From an uncultured Flavobacteriaceae bacterium (GTDB taxonomy: Bacteria > Bacteroidota > Bacteroidia > Flavobacteriales > Flavobacteriaceae), in the NCBI GenBank assembly GCA_938010765.1, contig CALLVX010000053.1:1-49278 (forward strand): 49,278 nucleotides of DNA. Direction: 5' to 3'. The notes beneath the pieces are model-generated. The model saw only the letters and a list, made by a program, of their open reading frames with translations, had not been told where the DNA came from and did not search any database. Shown one piece after another: positions 42,721 to 49,278 of the stretch. Every line of letters starts with the position of its first letter. Positions within the stretch are counted from its first letter, which is position 1. The translations under genes were made by a program, and so were the position numbers.

Positions 42721-44026
42721 TAGTACTGTTGCGTTAAGAAATGTTCAATCGTTTAAATATATAGTAAATACGGTATCTACCGGACGTTCCTTGATTTTTT
42801 GATTTGAATTGACGACTAGCTTTGGCAAAAGCCAAAGTTATGAATACGGGTAAATATGTGTTTGCGCAAGTACTCGCACTTGTCAACCGTTACGAGTTCC
42901 AAAAGTGTGTCGACCGCTACAAGGGCGACTACAGAACTCGCGAACTTAACTGCTGGAGCCAGTTCGCACACATGTTCTACGGTCAGTTGACCGGAAGGAA
43001 CGGACTACGGGACATCTGCCTTTGCCTGGGCGCGCACGAAAACAGGCTGTACCATTCCGGCATCAAGCGGAGCGTGGACCATTCCACCCTGGCCCGTGCC
43101 AACGAGAGCAGGGACTGGCGCATATACGCGGACTTCGGGTCCTACCTGATAGGCCTTGTAAAACCCTTGTACACCGACAACCACGAATCGCTGTCGGGCA
43201 TCGACAGGGACGTTTTCGTGCTGGATTCCACCACTATCTCTGTCAGCTATATACTCATGAACTGGGCACATGGCAAATATTCGAGGGGCGCGGTAAAGAT
43301 GCACGCACTTTTGAACCTGCGCGGCAATATACCGACGTTTATATATGTTACCGACGGGAAATACCACGATGTGAACGCCTTGGACGAGATAACGGTAATG
43401 GCCGGTGCGGTCTATGTCATGGACAAGGCCTACATCGATTTTTCCCGTCTGTACGAACTGGAGGCCGCCGAGGCGTTTTTTGTCGTCCGTGCAAAGGACA
43501 ACCTGAAGTTCAGGGCCGTCGAATCCAGGAAGGTCGACAAGTCGACCGGCCTACGGTGCGACCAGTCGATAAGGCTGACGGTGGCCAAGAGCCGCAAGAA
43601 CTACCCCGATAGGTTGAGGCGCATAAAATACTATGACGCCGAGAAGGATATCAGGCTCGTGTTCCTGACCAATGACTTTGAATTGGACGCAATGGAGATT
43701 GCGACCGTTTATAAAAGCCGTTGGCAGATAGAGGTATTCTTCAAATGGATCAAGCAGAACTTGCAGATCAAGACGCTTTGGGGACATTCCAAGAACGCCG
43801 TGAAGACACAGTTATGGATAGCGATAAGCACTTACCTTATCGTGGCGTACCTCAAGCAGCACATTAAATGTCCGTATTCCGTTTACGAAATGACCCAGGT
43901 TCTGGGTACATCGACATTTACCAAAACGCCTGTAAACGAGCTATTTACCAAAAAGTCAATCAATCAAAATTTCAAAGAACAGCTTAACTTGTTTAATGTC
44001 AAAGAATTATAGACGCAACAGTACTA
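42721..44026 (+). mobile_element. IS4-family insertion sequence
   Basis: Perfect 14-bp terminal inverted repeats, TAGTACTGTTGCGT (42721-42734) and its complement (44013-44026). It starts about 50 bp after the IS256 element and appears intact. GC is clearly higher than in the AT-rich DNA around it. No matching target duplication was found in the flanking 10-13 bp. Confidence 0.85.
42840..44012 (+). CDS. IS4-family transposase
   Basis: 390 aa from the ATG at 42840 (MNTGKYVFAQVLALVNRYEF); a TTG six codons upstream is an alternative. DUF4372-like N-terminal part, catalytic Asp in FVLDSTTIS, Asp in YVMDKAYIDF, and the YREK-type block TVYKSRWQIEVFFKWIKQNL with the catalytic Glu. The stop codon abuts the right inverted repeat. 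Intact. Confidence 0.92.
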   Translation: MNTGKYVFAQVLALVNRYEFQKCVDRYKGDYRTRELNCWSQFAHMFYGQLTGRNGLRDICLCLGAHENRLYHSGIKRSVDHSTLARANESRDWRIYADFGSYLIGLVKPLYTDNHESLSGIDRDVFVLDSTTISVSYILMNWAHGKYSRGAVKMHALLNLRGNIPTFIYVTDGKYHDVNALDEITVMAGAVYVMDKAYIDFSRLYELEAAEAFFVVRAKDNLKFRAVESRKVDKSTGLRCDQSIRLTVAKSRKNYPDRLRRIKYYDAEKDIRLVFLTNDFELDAMEIATVYKSRWQIEVFFKWIKQNLQIKTLWGHSKNAVKTQLWIAISTYLIVAYLKQHIKCPYSVYEMTQVLGTSTFTKTPVNELFTKKSINQNFKEQLNLFNVKEL

Positions 44027-44434
44027 TTTTTAGAAAAAAAGTTTTTTTCAAAATTACTCGCACTATATACATTCCGATTCCCATCCATTTCAATTCTTGA
44101 GATGACACCAAAAGGCAAATCATTAACATTTGTTCCTAGTATATTTTCAAGGCCACCATTTAACATTATTCCCATAAAAATCATAGCCCCTTACGGGTGG
44201 TATTTCAAGTCTTATTAAATTGTATTTACCTCTTTGAAAAGACAAAACTATTTTTTCATGTTTAATTTGATTTCCACTATCTCCAAGCACTTCTCGTAAA
44301 CTGAGGTAATTGGATTGATTTTCAATTGTAACTTTCCTTCGCTTACTTTTATCCTTCCAATCTCCATATTTCTCCAATTGCTTCCCCATGGCTCTTACCA
44401 AACTAGCCATATAAACATGATAATTATAATTCAA
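44027..44434 (-). pseudogene. Remnant of the last gene of a secreted-protein operon, cut by IS4
   Basis: Two minus-strand reading frames overlap: 44434-44147 (LVRAMGKQLEKYGDWKDKSK, KYNLIRLEIPPV...) and a second, shifted by one base, from about 44184 (GGLENILGTNVNDLPFGVIS) to the IS4 end at 44027. They read as one protein broken by a single-base shift near 44160-44190 and truncated by the IS. No clear ATG start (TTG at 44434 or ATG at 44410). A continuation beyond the IS is only about 48 bp. Alternatively the 95-aa frame is a real short gene. Confidence 0.5.
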
Positions 44435-44454
44435 GTCAGAGTATTCGGTTCATC

Positions 44455-45069
44455 CTAAAATTGCATTACTCTAAAATTCAGTTGTACCTCATAAACCACG
44501 GCACCATCAATGGATGATTTAGAAACATTGTAAACGAATAATGATACTTCTCTATCCTTAACCTTATCCAAACTAGTTTCTAAATCATTCCAAGAGATAC
44601 TATTTAAATTTTCATAATCTTCAATCCTAGGTTGTGGCATTTTTCTATATTCAAGCTCAACAGTATCTTTGGGATACTTCTCCGGGGTCTTAAATCCCCT
44701 ACCTTCAATAAAAGTATTAGAAAGTCTGAACATTTCTGCTTTTCCATAAATTGATTCCAAATCTTGATAAAAAATTAATATATCAGATACGTTCAATCGT
44801 AGAAGAACATCGTGAATCTTGCCATCCTGAACGTTGAAAGCTACGCCCTTAACAGGTTTACCATAGAAACTTGCCTGAGAGTTTAAGGCCTCATGGTATT
44901 TGTTAAACCTATAGCCGATATTAAAATCGGCACAATTCATTGGCGTAACATCCACAAAATCAAAGTCATTATAGTTATTAAAACTCTGACCAACCGTATA
45001 TTGGTCTAGTTTCATGGGGTTGTAAGCCATAAAAAATAGGATTAATAAAATTTTATAAAAATTAATCAC
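44455..45069 (-). CDS. Exported hypothetical protein, 204 aa
   Basis: Signal-like N-terminus from a GTG at 45069 (TTG at 45072 is an alternative): INFYKILLILFFMAYNPM. The mature part is beta-rich, with YTVGQSFNNYNDFDFVDV and FNVQDGKIHDVLLRLNVSD. No recognised domain. 12-13 nt separate it from the upstream 596-aa gene, so they are cotranscribed. AT-rich like its neighbours. Confidence 0.7.
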   Translation of the reverse strand: MINFYKILLILFFMAYNPMKLDQYTVGQSFNNYNDFDFVDVTPMNCADFNIGYRFNKYHEALNSQASFYGKPVKGVAFNVQDGKIHDVLLRLNVSDILIFYQDLESIYGKAEMFRLSNTFIEGRGFKTPEKYPKDTVELEYRKMPQPRIEDYENLNSISWNDLETSLDKVKDREVSLFVYNVSKSSIDGAVVYEVQLNFRVMQF

Positions 45070-45081
45070 CAAAATAAAAAT

Positions 45082-46872
45082 TTAATCACAAGTAAAATTA
45101 CCTCCACCACCTATACCAGCTTCTTGATATGGTGTTACTATACCAGTGAAACCAGCCGGTGGCACTAAATCTACTCTACCACCAAGCAATTTAAACTCAT
45201 CTTTGATGAATTCCAATAGTTTTTGCCTAAAAACAGGATTTACAGGAGGAGATGGTATATTTCTATATGTCCGTCTATACCAAACTCCCCAAACTTCAAA
45301 AGCACTCCAAAGGGCAGCTGCCGAAAGTTCTGCTGCTTTTAGATTACTATAATAGCCAGGCAGTTGAAAATAAAGGGGCTGAGCGTAACTTGCAACTATA
45401 CCATTAGGCTTAGAATCAAGTTTGATGGCAACATCCCAGACACCTGATACAGCAGCAGTTATCCAACCATTATTATCAACAACCGTTGTATATTCAAAAC
45501 TCTCACAACTTGGATAAATTGATGTATCGTATAGCGATTCATTAATGAATGCCAAAGAGTGTTTTTTTGCCTCTTCTTCATTATTATTATTGGTATACAG
45601 GTATTCCAATATAAAATTTGAAAGTGCTGGTTGATTTTCTAACTCCTCAATGATCTCAGTTTCTTCATTTGAAATGTCTAATATCTCTTTCAAACGTTGA
45701 ATTACTATTCGTTCTTTTATTTCGGTTAGATGATTCTCAAGAACCTCATTCCTCATATCCTCAACTGCCTCCTCCATATCGAGGCAATCTTCCATATCTC
45801 CTTGGTCTCCGCTTCTGTTGGCGTTTAGCTTACAAGCACTGATTCTGCTATCCCAATCAGCAATATCAAATACACTGGCCTCAAAATCGATTTCAGGTGC
45901 TTTCTTTTTACCTTCACTTAATAAAGTGCTTCCATCCCAAAATTGTTGAATGACATAATCGGATATTGGAACTTGCAATACTCCGCTACCTCTAAGATTA
46001 TATTGTACTAAATAAGCGGTCATTAGGAATACCCTATCCTGCGGAGTATCCATATTATTGTTGTAATACCCGAGATGATTGTTAACAATCGTATTGAGAA
46101 AAGAATTATCGTTCAAGATATTATATATACCTCTTGACCATGCTAGATTTTGAGCAGATTCAAACTCCAAATCCCCAAAGTCGCCCAAGGCCGAATTATA
46201 AAGTTGGTTTAATTGGGCATCACTGGTTACATTTTTTAATAAGGTTCCTTGTACTCGTTGATTACCAATTTGGTCGCAAAGACTATGGCTATGTGGGCCA
46301 CACCAATTTCGATAGGTCTTCCATTCTTGGGAATAATATACTTCTTTGGTATGTACTACTTGAGTTTCATCTAATTGCCGTGACTTGGTCGAAAACCCCC
46401 TAGCGATTCTTCCTGCTTTTCCGTTAATGCTCAATCCGCCAAAGTTTTGTTCGAATTTTTTATAAAAATCTTTTTGGGCCGCAGCGAACGAATTATGATT
46501 GGTACCAAGTTGTCGATTAATTTCCTTTCGAAAAGTTTCTTGCTGTTGTCCTAGCCATCTATTTACCTTAACTCTCTCGGCATTAATAATAGCACTTTGC
46601 ATTAAAAGCAGTACGCTCATATCGGTAAAGTATATTTCAAAATCGAAAGGTTTATCTTCGGTTCCACCACCACCTCCATCGTTCCCATCACAATCGTCAA
46701 TGCGAATAAACCTTGTTTGATACCCGTCCAATTTCAAAATCTGAACGTCATTATCACTGACGCCGAATTTATTACAGGGCGGGTCAACGATTGAAAATTG
46801 TGCATGTAGGGATGCTGAACCCAAGAAAAGAAACAGCACGATGGTCATAGTTTGTGTAATAATTACTTTCAT
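45082..46872 (-). CDS. Large exported protein of unknown function, 596 aa
   Basis: Signal peptide (MKVIITQTMTIVLFLFLGSASLHAQ). Early Cys-containing segment (VDPPCNKFGV, IDDCDGNDGGGGG), then a long helical region including EWKTYRNWCGPHSHSLCDQIGNQRVQGTLL (NWCGPH is a conspicuous Cys/His/Trp cluster) and a C-terminal part with VDNNGWITAAVSGVWDVAIKLDSKPNGI and a Gly-rich end GIGGGGNFTCD. No T9SS sorting domain visible. Possibly a secreted enzyme or toxin-like protein, but no catalytic site is recognised. Confidence 0.7.
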   Translation of the reverse strand: MKVIITQTMTIVLFLFLGSASLHAQFSIVDPPCNKFGVSDNDVQILKLDGYQTRFIRIDDCDGNDGGGGGTEDKPFDFEIYFTDMSVLLLMQSAIINAERVKVNRWLGQQQETFRKEINRQLGTNHNSFAAAQKDFYKKFEQNFGGLSINGKAGRIARGFSTKSRQLDETQVVHTKEVYYSQEWKTYRNWCGPHSHSLCDQIGNQRVQGTLLKNVTSDAQLNQLYNSALGDFGDLEFESAQNLAWSRGIYNILNDNSFLNTIVNNHLGYYNNNMDTPQDRVFLMTAYLVQYNLRGSGVLQVPISDYVIQQFWDGSTLLSEGKKKAPEIDFEASVFDIADWDSRISACKLNANRSGDQGDMEDCLDMEEAVEDMRNEVLENHLTEIKERIVIQRLKEILDISNEETEIIEELENQPALSNFILEYLYTNNNNEEEAKKHSLAFINESLYDTSIYPSCESFEYTTVVDNNGWITAAVSGVWDVAIKLDSKPNGIVASYAQPLYFQLPGYYSNLKAAELSAAALWSAFEVWGVWYRRTYRNIPSPPVNPVFRQKLLEFIKDEFKLLGGRVDLVPPAGFTGIVTPYQEAGIGGGGNFTCD

Positions 46873-46889
46873 GTTCTTTTTCTTTAGGA

Positions 46890-48191
46890 TTACTTTTTGA
46901 TGACGATACGTGAATGTTGGGTGCCGTTTACCTGCATTTGAATCAAGTAGAGACCGCTTTTTAGGTTCCCTAGATTTCCAAAAGTGACCGTTCTATTCCC
47001 TTTTTTCTGTTTCTTTTGTTTGCTCTTGATTAATTGTTGTGGTCGGTAATAGTCTGATAGCTGAATTTTGATATCCGCTTCACCGTCCAAGGTATAGTGT
47101 ATTAACAAGTCTTCTTGAAAGGGGTTAGGGTAGACCTTGATAAAATGGTCGGTTTGCTCTGCAAAGGCATCTTTCATTTCTTTAGAAAGACCCTCTTTGA
47201 TTTTTTGTAATCGTAAGGTACTTGGGTGTCCAGGTTCGTTCCAATCAAGAATACTCGTTTCTAAATTACCGGAGAGCATTGGGCCACCGGCTACTTCCTT
47301 GATGGAGAACTTCAAGGATGTGAACCGATAGTCCAAGAACAACCGTTCGGGGTCGTCAGTGTAGCGCTTACGTAAGGCAATACTTAAGTCGGGAAATACG
47401 AGTTCATCACCATGTAGGATGATATCCCCGTTAAAGGTTTCTTCACTCGTGCTAATCTTCCCCTTTAAAATACCTGTACCGTCATCAATGACCTCTACGA
47501 TAAGCGGTGTTGAACGCATTTGCTTTTCTCCTGACCAGTCCATCAGGTTCCAACTTCCTTTCCATACCCCAGTAATGTTGGTGCTCAGGTCATCATTGGT
47601 CAAGGCCGTCTGTTGGTTATCTTCTACAAAACTTTCGGTAATTCCCTTGCTCATTTCGTGCTCCCATTGTGCCAAGAGCACTTCGCTGTTACCGATGTAG
47701 TTTTCACGTAGCAGGTCCATTCCTTTTTGTTTGTTTACGGGAACCCCAAAGCCGTGGTAATGGCATTTGGCCAGCCAATGAATAGCCATCGGATAGTCGG
47801 TCGTTTTAAACCATTTCACCGCTTTTTTATAATTTTGGGGGATGTTGCCCAAACCCTTCAGGTAGAGATACCCCATACTATAGGCCGCTTTTCTACTTCC
47901 CTTTTCGGCCCCGCTCTTAAACCATTTTTTGGCCTTGTTGAAATTCAGGTTGCAACCAATACCATCTTTGTAGAGGATTCCTAAGTCACAGGCCGCATCG
48001 GCATGTCCATTTTCGGCAAATACTTTTACTTGTTTGAAAATCCGTTTGCTTTCCTTCTTACTAAGGTTTGTATCTGACATCAGGTCCTTGAGCTGTTCGG
48101 AAAGCACCTCATAGGAATTTCCGGGGTCTTGTGCATGTAGGGCCTTTAGGCCAAAACAACTGATAAGGAGTACGAGTACTAGTGTTCTCAT
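46890..48191 (-). CDS. Sel1-repeat protein with T9SS type A sorting domain, 433 aa
   Basis: Signal peptide (to about ALHAQ). Sel1/TPR-like repeats at about 55-165 (CDLGILYKDGIGCNLNFNKAKKWFKSGAEKGS, AYSMGYLYLKGLG). A beta-rich middle (210-330). The C-terminus FIKVYPNPFQEDLLIHYTL ... LKSGLYLIQMQVNGTQHSRIVIKK is the type A T9SS signal. First gene of the operon, 17 nt before the 596-aa gene. Sel1 repeats usually bind partner proteins. Confidence 0.87.
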   Translation of the reverse strand: MRTLVLVLLISCFGLKALHAQDPGNSYEVLSEQLKDLMSDTNLSKKESKRIFKQVKVFAENGHADAACDLGILYKDGIGCNLNFNKAKKWFKSGAEKGSRKAAYSMGYLYLKGLGNIPQNYKKAVKWFKTTDYPMAIHWLAKCHYHGFGVPVNKQKGMDLLRENYIGNSEVLLAQWEHEMSKGITESFVEDNQQTALTNDDLSTNITGVWKGSWNLMDWSGEKQMRSTPLIVEVIDDGTGILKGKISTSEETFNGDIILHGDELVFPDLSIALRKRYTDDPERLFLDYRFTSLKFSIKEVAGGPMLSGNLETSILDWNEPGHPSTLRLQKIKEGLSKEMKDAFAEQTDHFIKVYPNPFQEDLLIHYTLDGEADIKIQLSDYYRPQQLIKSKQKKQKKGNRTVTFGNLGNLKSGLYLIQMQVNGTQHSRIVIKK

Positions 48192-48280
48192 AAATAATGG
48201 ATTAGGGTTTATACTTATTTTATTGTTCGTTTTTTGATCGATGAATGTTGATTGATGAATCGCTAAGATACTTGCGCTCC

Positions 48281-48297
48281 CTGCATAAAATATGCAG
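48281..48297. promoter_or_regulatory. 17-bp palindrome upstream of the secreted-protein operon
   Basis: CTGCATA-AAA-TATGCAG, perfect 7-bp arms, 90 bp upstream of the Sel1 gene start. No T-run follows on either strand, so it is more likely an operator than a terminator. The HTH protein just upstream (48402-48689) is a candidate binder, untested. Confidence 0.4.
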
Positions 48298-48401
48298 TTT
48301 CGGTATTTTTTTAAAGAAATAAGGGTTTTTTAAGTAAGGCTTTTCATAAACAAGGTATACAGTTATTGGCTAGAATATTTTTTGAACCGCTGTTTTGCTA
48401 C

Positions 48402-48689
48402 CTATTTTTCAAGATAACTGCCTTGGAACAGTTCGGTCTTTTCAGTGTTGTTTCCGGCAGAAACGGAAATACTGATATTCAATTGAAAGGGTTCTTGATA
48501 GTAGTAGGTTTGACTGGTTCGATCGTAGCAAATGCTGGCCTCCAAGCTTTTTAATTGCTCTATGAGCAGATATAACAAGCGTTCGCTGATACCCAATTTT
48601 TTGGATAGTTCCCTTGGGTTTCCCGTACAGCCTGTTTTGATGGACAGGTGCAATTGTTGTAACCTTTCTAAACTTTTAATCGTTTTCAT
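48402..48689 (-). CDS. Small HTH-domain protein, 95 aa
   Basis: Residues 10-55 form a helix-turn-helix like HTH_11/DeoR-type (LQQLHLSIKTGCTGNPRELSKKLGISERLLYLLIEQLKSL), followed by a short YDRTSQTYYY strand and a polar tail. No ligand domain. Start at the ATG at 48689. Lies upstream of the Sel1 operon in the same direction, with the palindrome at 48281 between them. Confidence 0.7.
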   Translation of the reverse strand: MKTIKSLERLQQLHLSIKTGCTGNPRELSKKLGISERLLYLLIEQLKSLEASICYDRTSQTYYYQEPFQLNISISVSAGNNTEKTELFQGSYLEK

Positions 48690-48763
48690 TTTACAGTGAT
48701 TTTATTTTTCGTAATTAGAGGCCTGTTTACAATAGTTTCTTCAGGGTTCTAACTCTAGAATAC

Positions 48764-49081
48764 TTAATTATCGGTAAGTCCGGTTTGGACTATTAACCGA
48801 ACCTCAGGATTTATACTCCTGATAAGTCGCGCAATATCATCGCTCGAATAGGTTTTTCCTTTTTTTAGATCCGGAATCTGGGAATGAAATAAAACAACTT
48901 CGAAGTAGGGCTTCGCTTTTTGAGAGCGTTCTATTTTGTAAAGTGCATTTTTGACGTTATGAGCACAATCTATATTCAAGCGGGGCAATTTGCCCGTTTT
49001 GGACGCATCTCTGAGCAATTGCAGATATGTCAGACAGGTAACGGGATGATTGTCGATAATCAAAACATTGTTGGTTTTCAT
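48764..49081 (-). pseudogene. Truncated, degenerate response-regulator receiver domain
   Basis: 105 aa. The first part matches a receiver domain (NVLIIDNHPVTC; then VVLFHSQIPDL) but the phospho-acceptor Asp expected in VVLLDxxMP is His, and the DD pair in the first strand is DN. It stops right after VRLIVQTGLTDN, before the last helices and any output domain. I see no continuation in other frames. An IS21-like end lies 73 bp upstream of its ATG. It may be a fragment or a non-phosphorylated variant. Confidence 0.55.
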
Positions 49082-49153
49082 GTAATTGTAGAGAATCAGG
49101 ATTTAGAAAACGTGGCAACCAAACTTTCTCTGGCAGCGCTGGCTATATCGGAG

Positions 49154-49278
49154 TGATGGTGCCACCCATTTCGGTCAAATGGTGCCACTTTGAGAGATAC
49201 TGCAATTATAGTTAAAATTTGTTTTCAATCATTTTTTAAAATACCTTTTCTTAAGCTCTCCCCTTTCAGGTCCAACCT
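49154..49278 (-). mobile_element. End of an IS21-family element (partial)
   Basis: Contains the end of an istB-like gene (see 49225-49278) and two copies of ATGGTGCCAC at 49156-49165 and 49179-49188, 23 bp apart. Repeated short motifs at the ends are typical of IS21 elements. Outer end set near TGATGG at 49154. The rest lies outside the window. Confidence 0.6.
49225..49278 (-). CDS. istB: IstB-like ATPase of IS21 family, C-terminal fragment
   Basis: The last 17 codons, read on the minus strand to a TGA at 49227-49225: RLDLKGESLRKGILKND. The R-x-L-KGESLRK tail is characteristic of IS21-family IstB helper ATPases. Only the C-terminus is in the window, so length and intactness are unknown. Confidence 0.65.
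   Translation of the reverse strand, partial: RLDLKGESLRKGILKND

Noticed and set aside
43022..43612. 196-aa frame inside the IS4 transposase
   Set aside because: Arg/Gly/Pro-rich alternate frame of a GC-rich gene; no start signal.
41321..44036. Target-site duplications for the IS256 and IS4 elements
   Set aside because: Flanking 8-13 bp on each side were compared by eye and do not match.
45082..46872. 596-aa protein as a polymorphic toxin with the next gene as immunity
   Set aside because: No toxin domain, no known trafficking domain, and the next gene itself has a signal peptide; the evidence is too thin.
48920..49156. 78-aa plus-strand reading frame near the right edge
   Set aside because: Mostly antisense to the receiver fragment; no ribosome site or recognisable domain.
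1..49278. CRISPR arrays, tRNA or rRNA genes
   Set aside because: No regularly spaced repeats and no cloverleaf or rRNA-like stretch noticed on reading; a covariance-model search would settle tRNAs and small RNAs.

Overview
The window looks like chromosome from a marine-type member of the Flavobacteriaceae (Bacteroidota). Supporting signs are type IX secretion (T9SS) cargo with gliding-motility-type C-termini, Bacteroidota promoter boxes (TTG / TAnnTTTG), DUF2911, MeaB, flavobacterial lipoproteins and AT-rich intergenic DNA. No rRNA, tRNA or CRISPR array was seen. The genus cannot be told from the sequence alone.

Layout. 1-11 kb is mostly housekeeping: a cut thioredoxin-fold protein, two orphan genes, lysA, a Lon-N-domain protein, sucC, two small secreted paralogues, a DUF1456 protein, two TerB-like paralogues, hsp20 and uvrB. 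11-16.7 kb is a three-gene tandem of large secreted proteins with T9SS type B C-termini. 16.9-18.6 kb is an ABC exporter. 18.7-23.7 kb is a plus-strand run (kinase-like protein, MATE pump, small acidic protein, PAP2 phosphatase, GT39 transferase). It converges on a minus-strand flippase-like protein plus a GtrB/ArnC-like GT2, which together look like an undecaprenyl-phosphate sugar pathway for the envelope. 25.6-28.3 kb holds meaB, a DUF2911 protein and an aldose epimerase. 28.4-31 kb is an ECF sigma factor / membrane anti-sigma candidate / DUF4097-like operon.

31-41 kb (minus strand) carries a CBM9-like lipoprotein, a DUF1624 membrane protein, a DUF1028-TPR protein, a membrane AraC regulator, and a sugar operon (two-domain 3-keto-disaccharide hydrolase, two Tat-exported Gfo/Idh/MocA oxidoreductases, a GIN-domain lipoprotein), then an exported MsrA. 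41.3-44 kb contains two adjacent insertion sequences (IS256 family, IS4 family). 44-48.2 kb is an AT-rich minus-strand operon of secreted proteins (Sel1-T9SS type A, a 596-aa unknown, a 204-aa unknown, and a broken last gene cut by the IS4 element). 48.4-49.3 kb has a small HTH protein, a truncated and degenerate response-regulator receiver, and at the very edge the end of an IS21-family element (istB C-terminus plus repeated terminal motif).

Regulatory links readable in the DNA: (i) the ECF sigma gene and both small secreted paralogues share a G[T/C]AACA / CGTC promoter pattern with 16-17 bp between AAC and CGTC, suggesting an autoregulated sigma factor with a small regulon; (ii) hsp20 has a sigma-54-like -24/-12 element preceded by an inverted pair of upstream sites; (iii) a perfect 17-bp palindrome lies between divergent lysA and the Lon-N gene. 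The best candidates for something undescribed are the 44-48 kb secreted-protein operon and the ECF/TonB_C-like small protein regulon.
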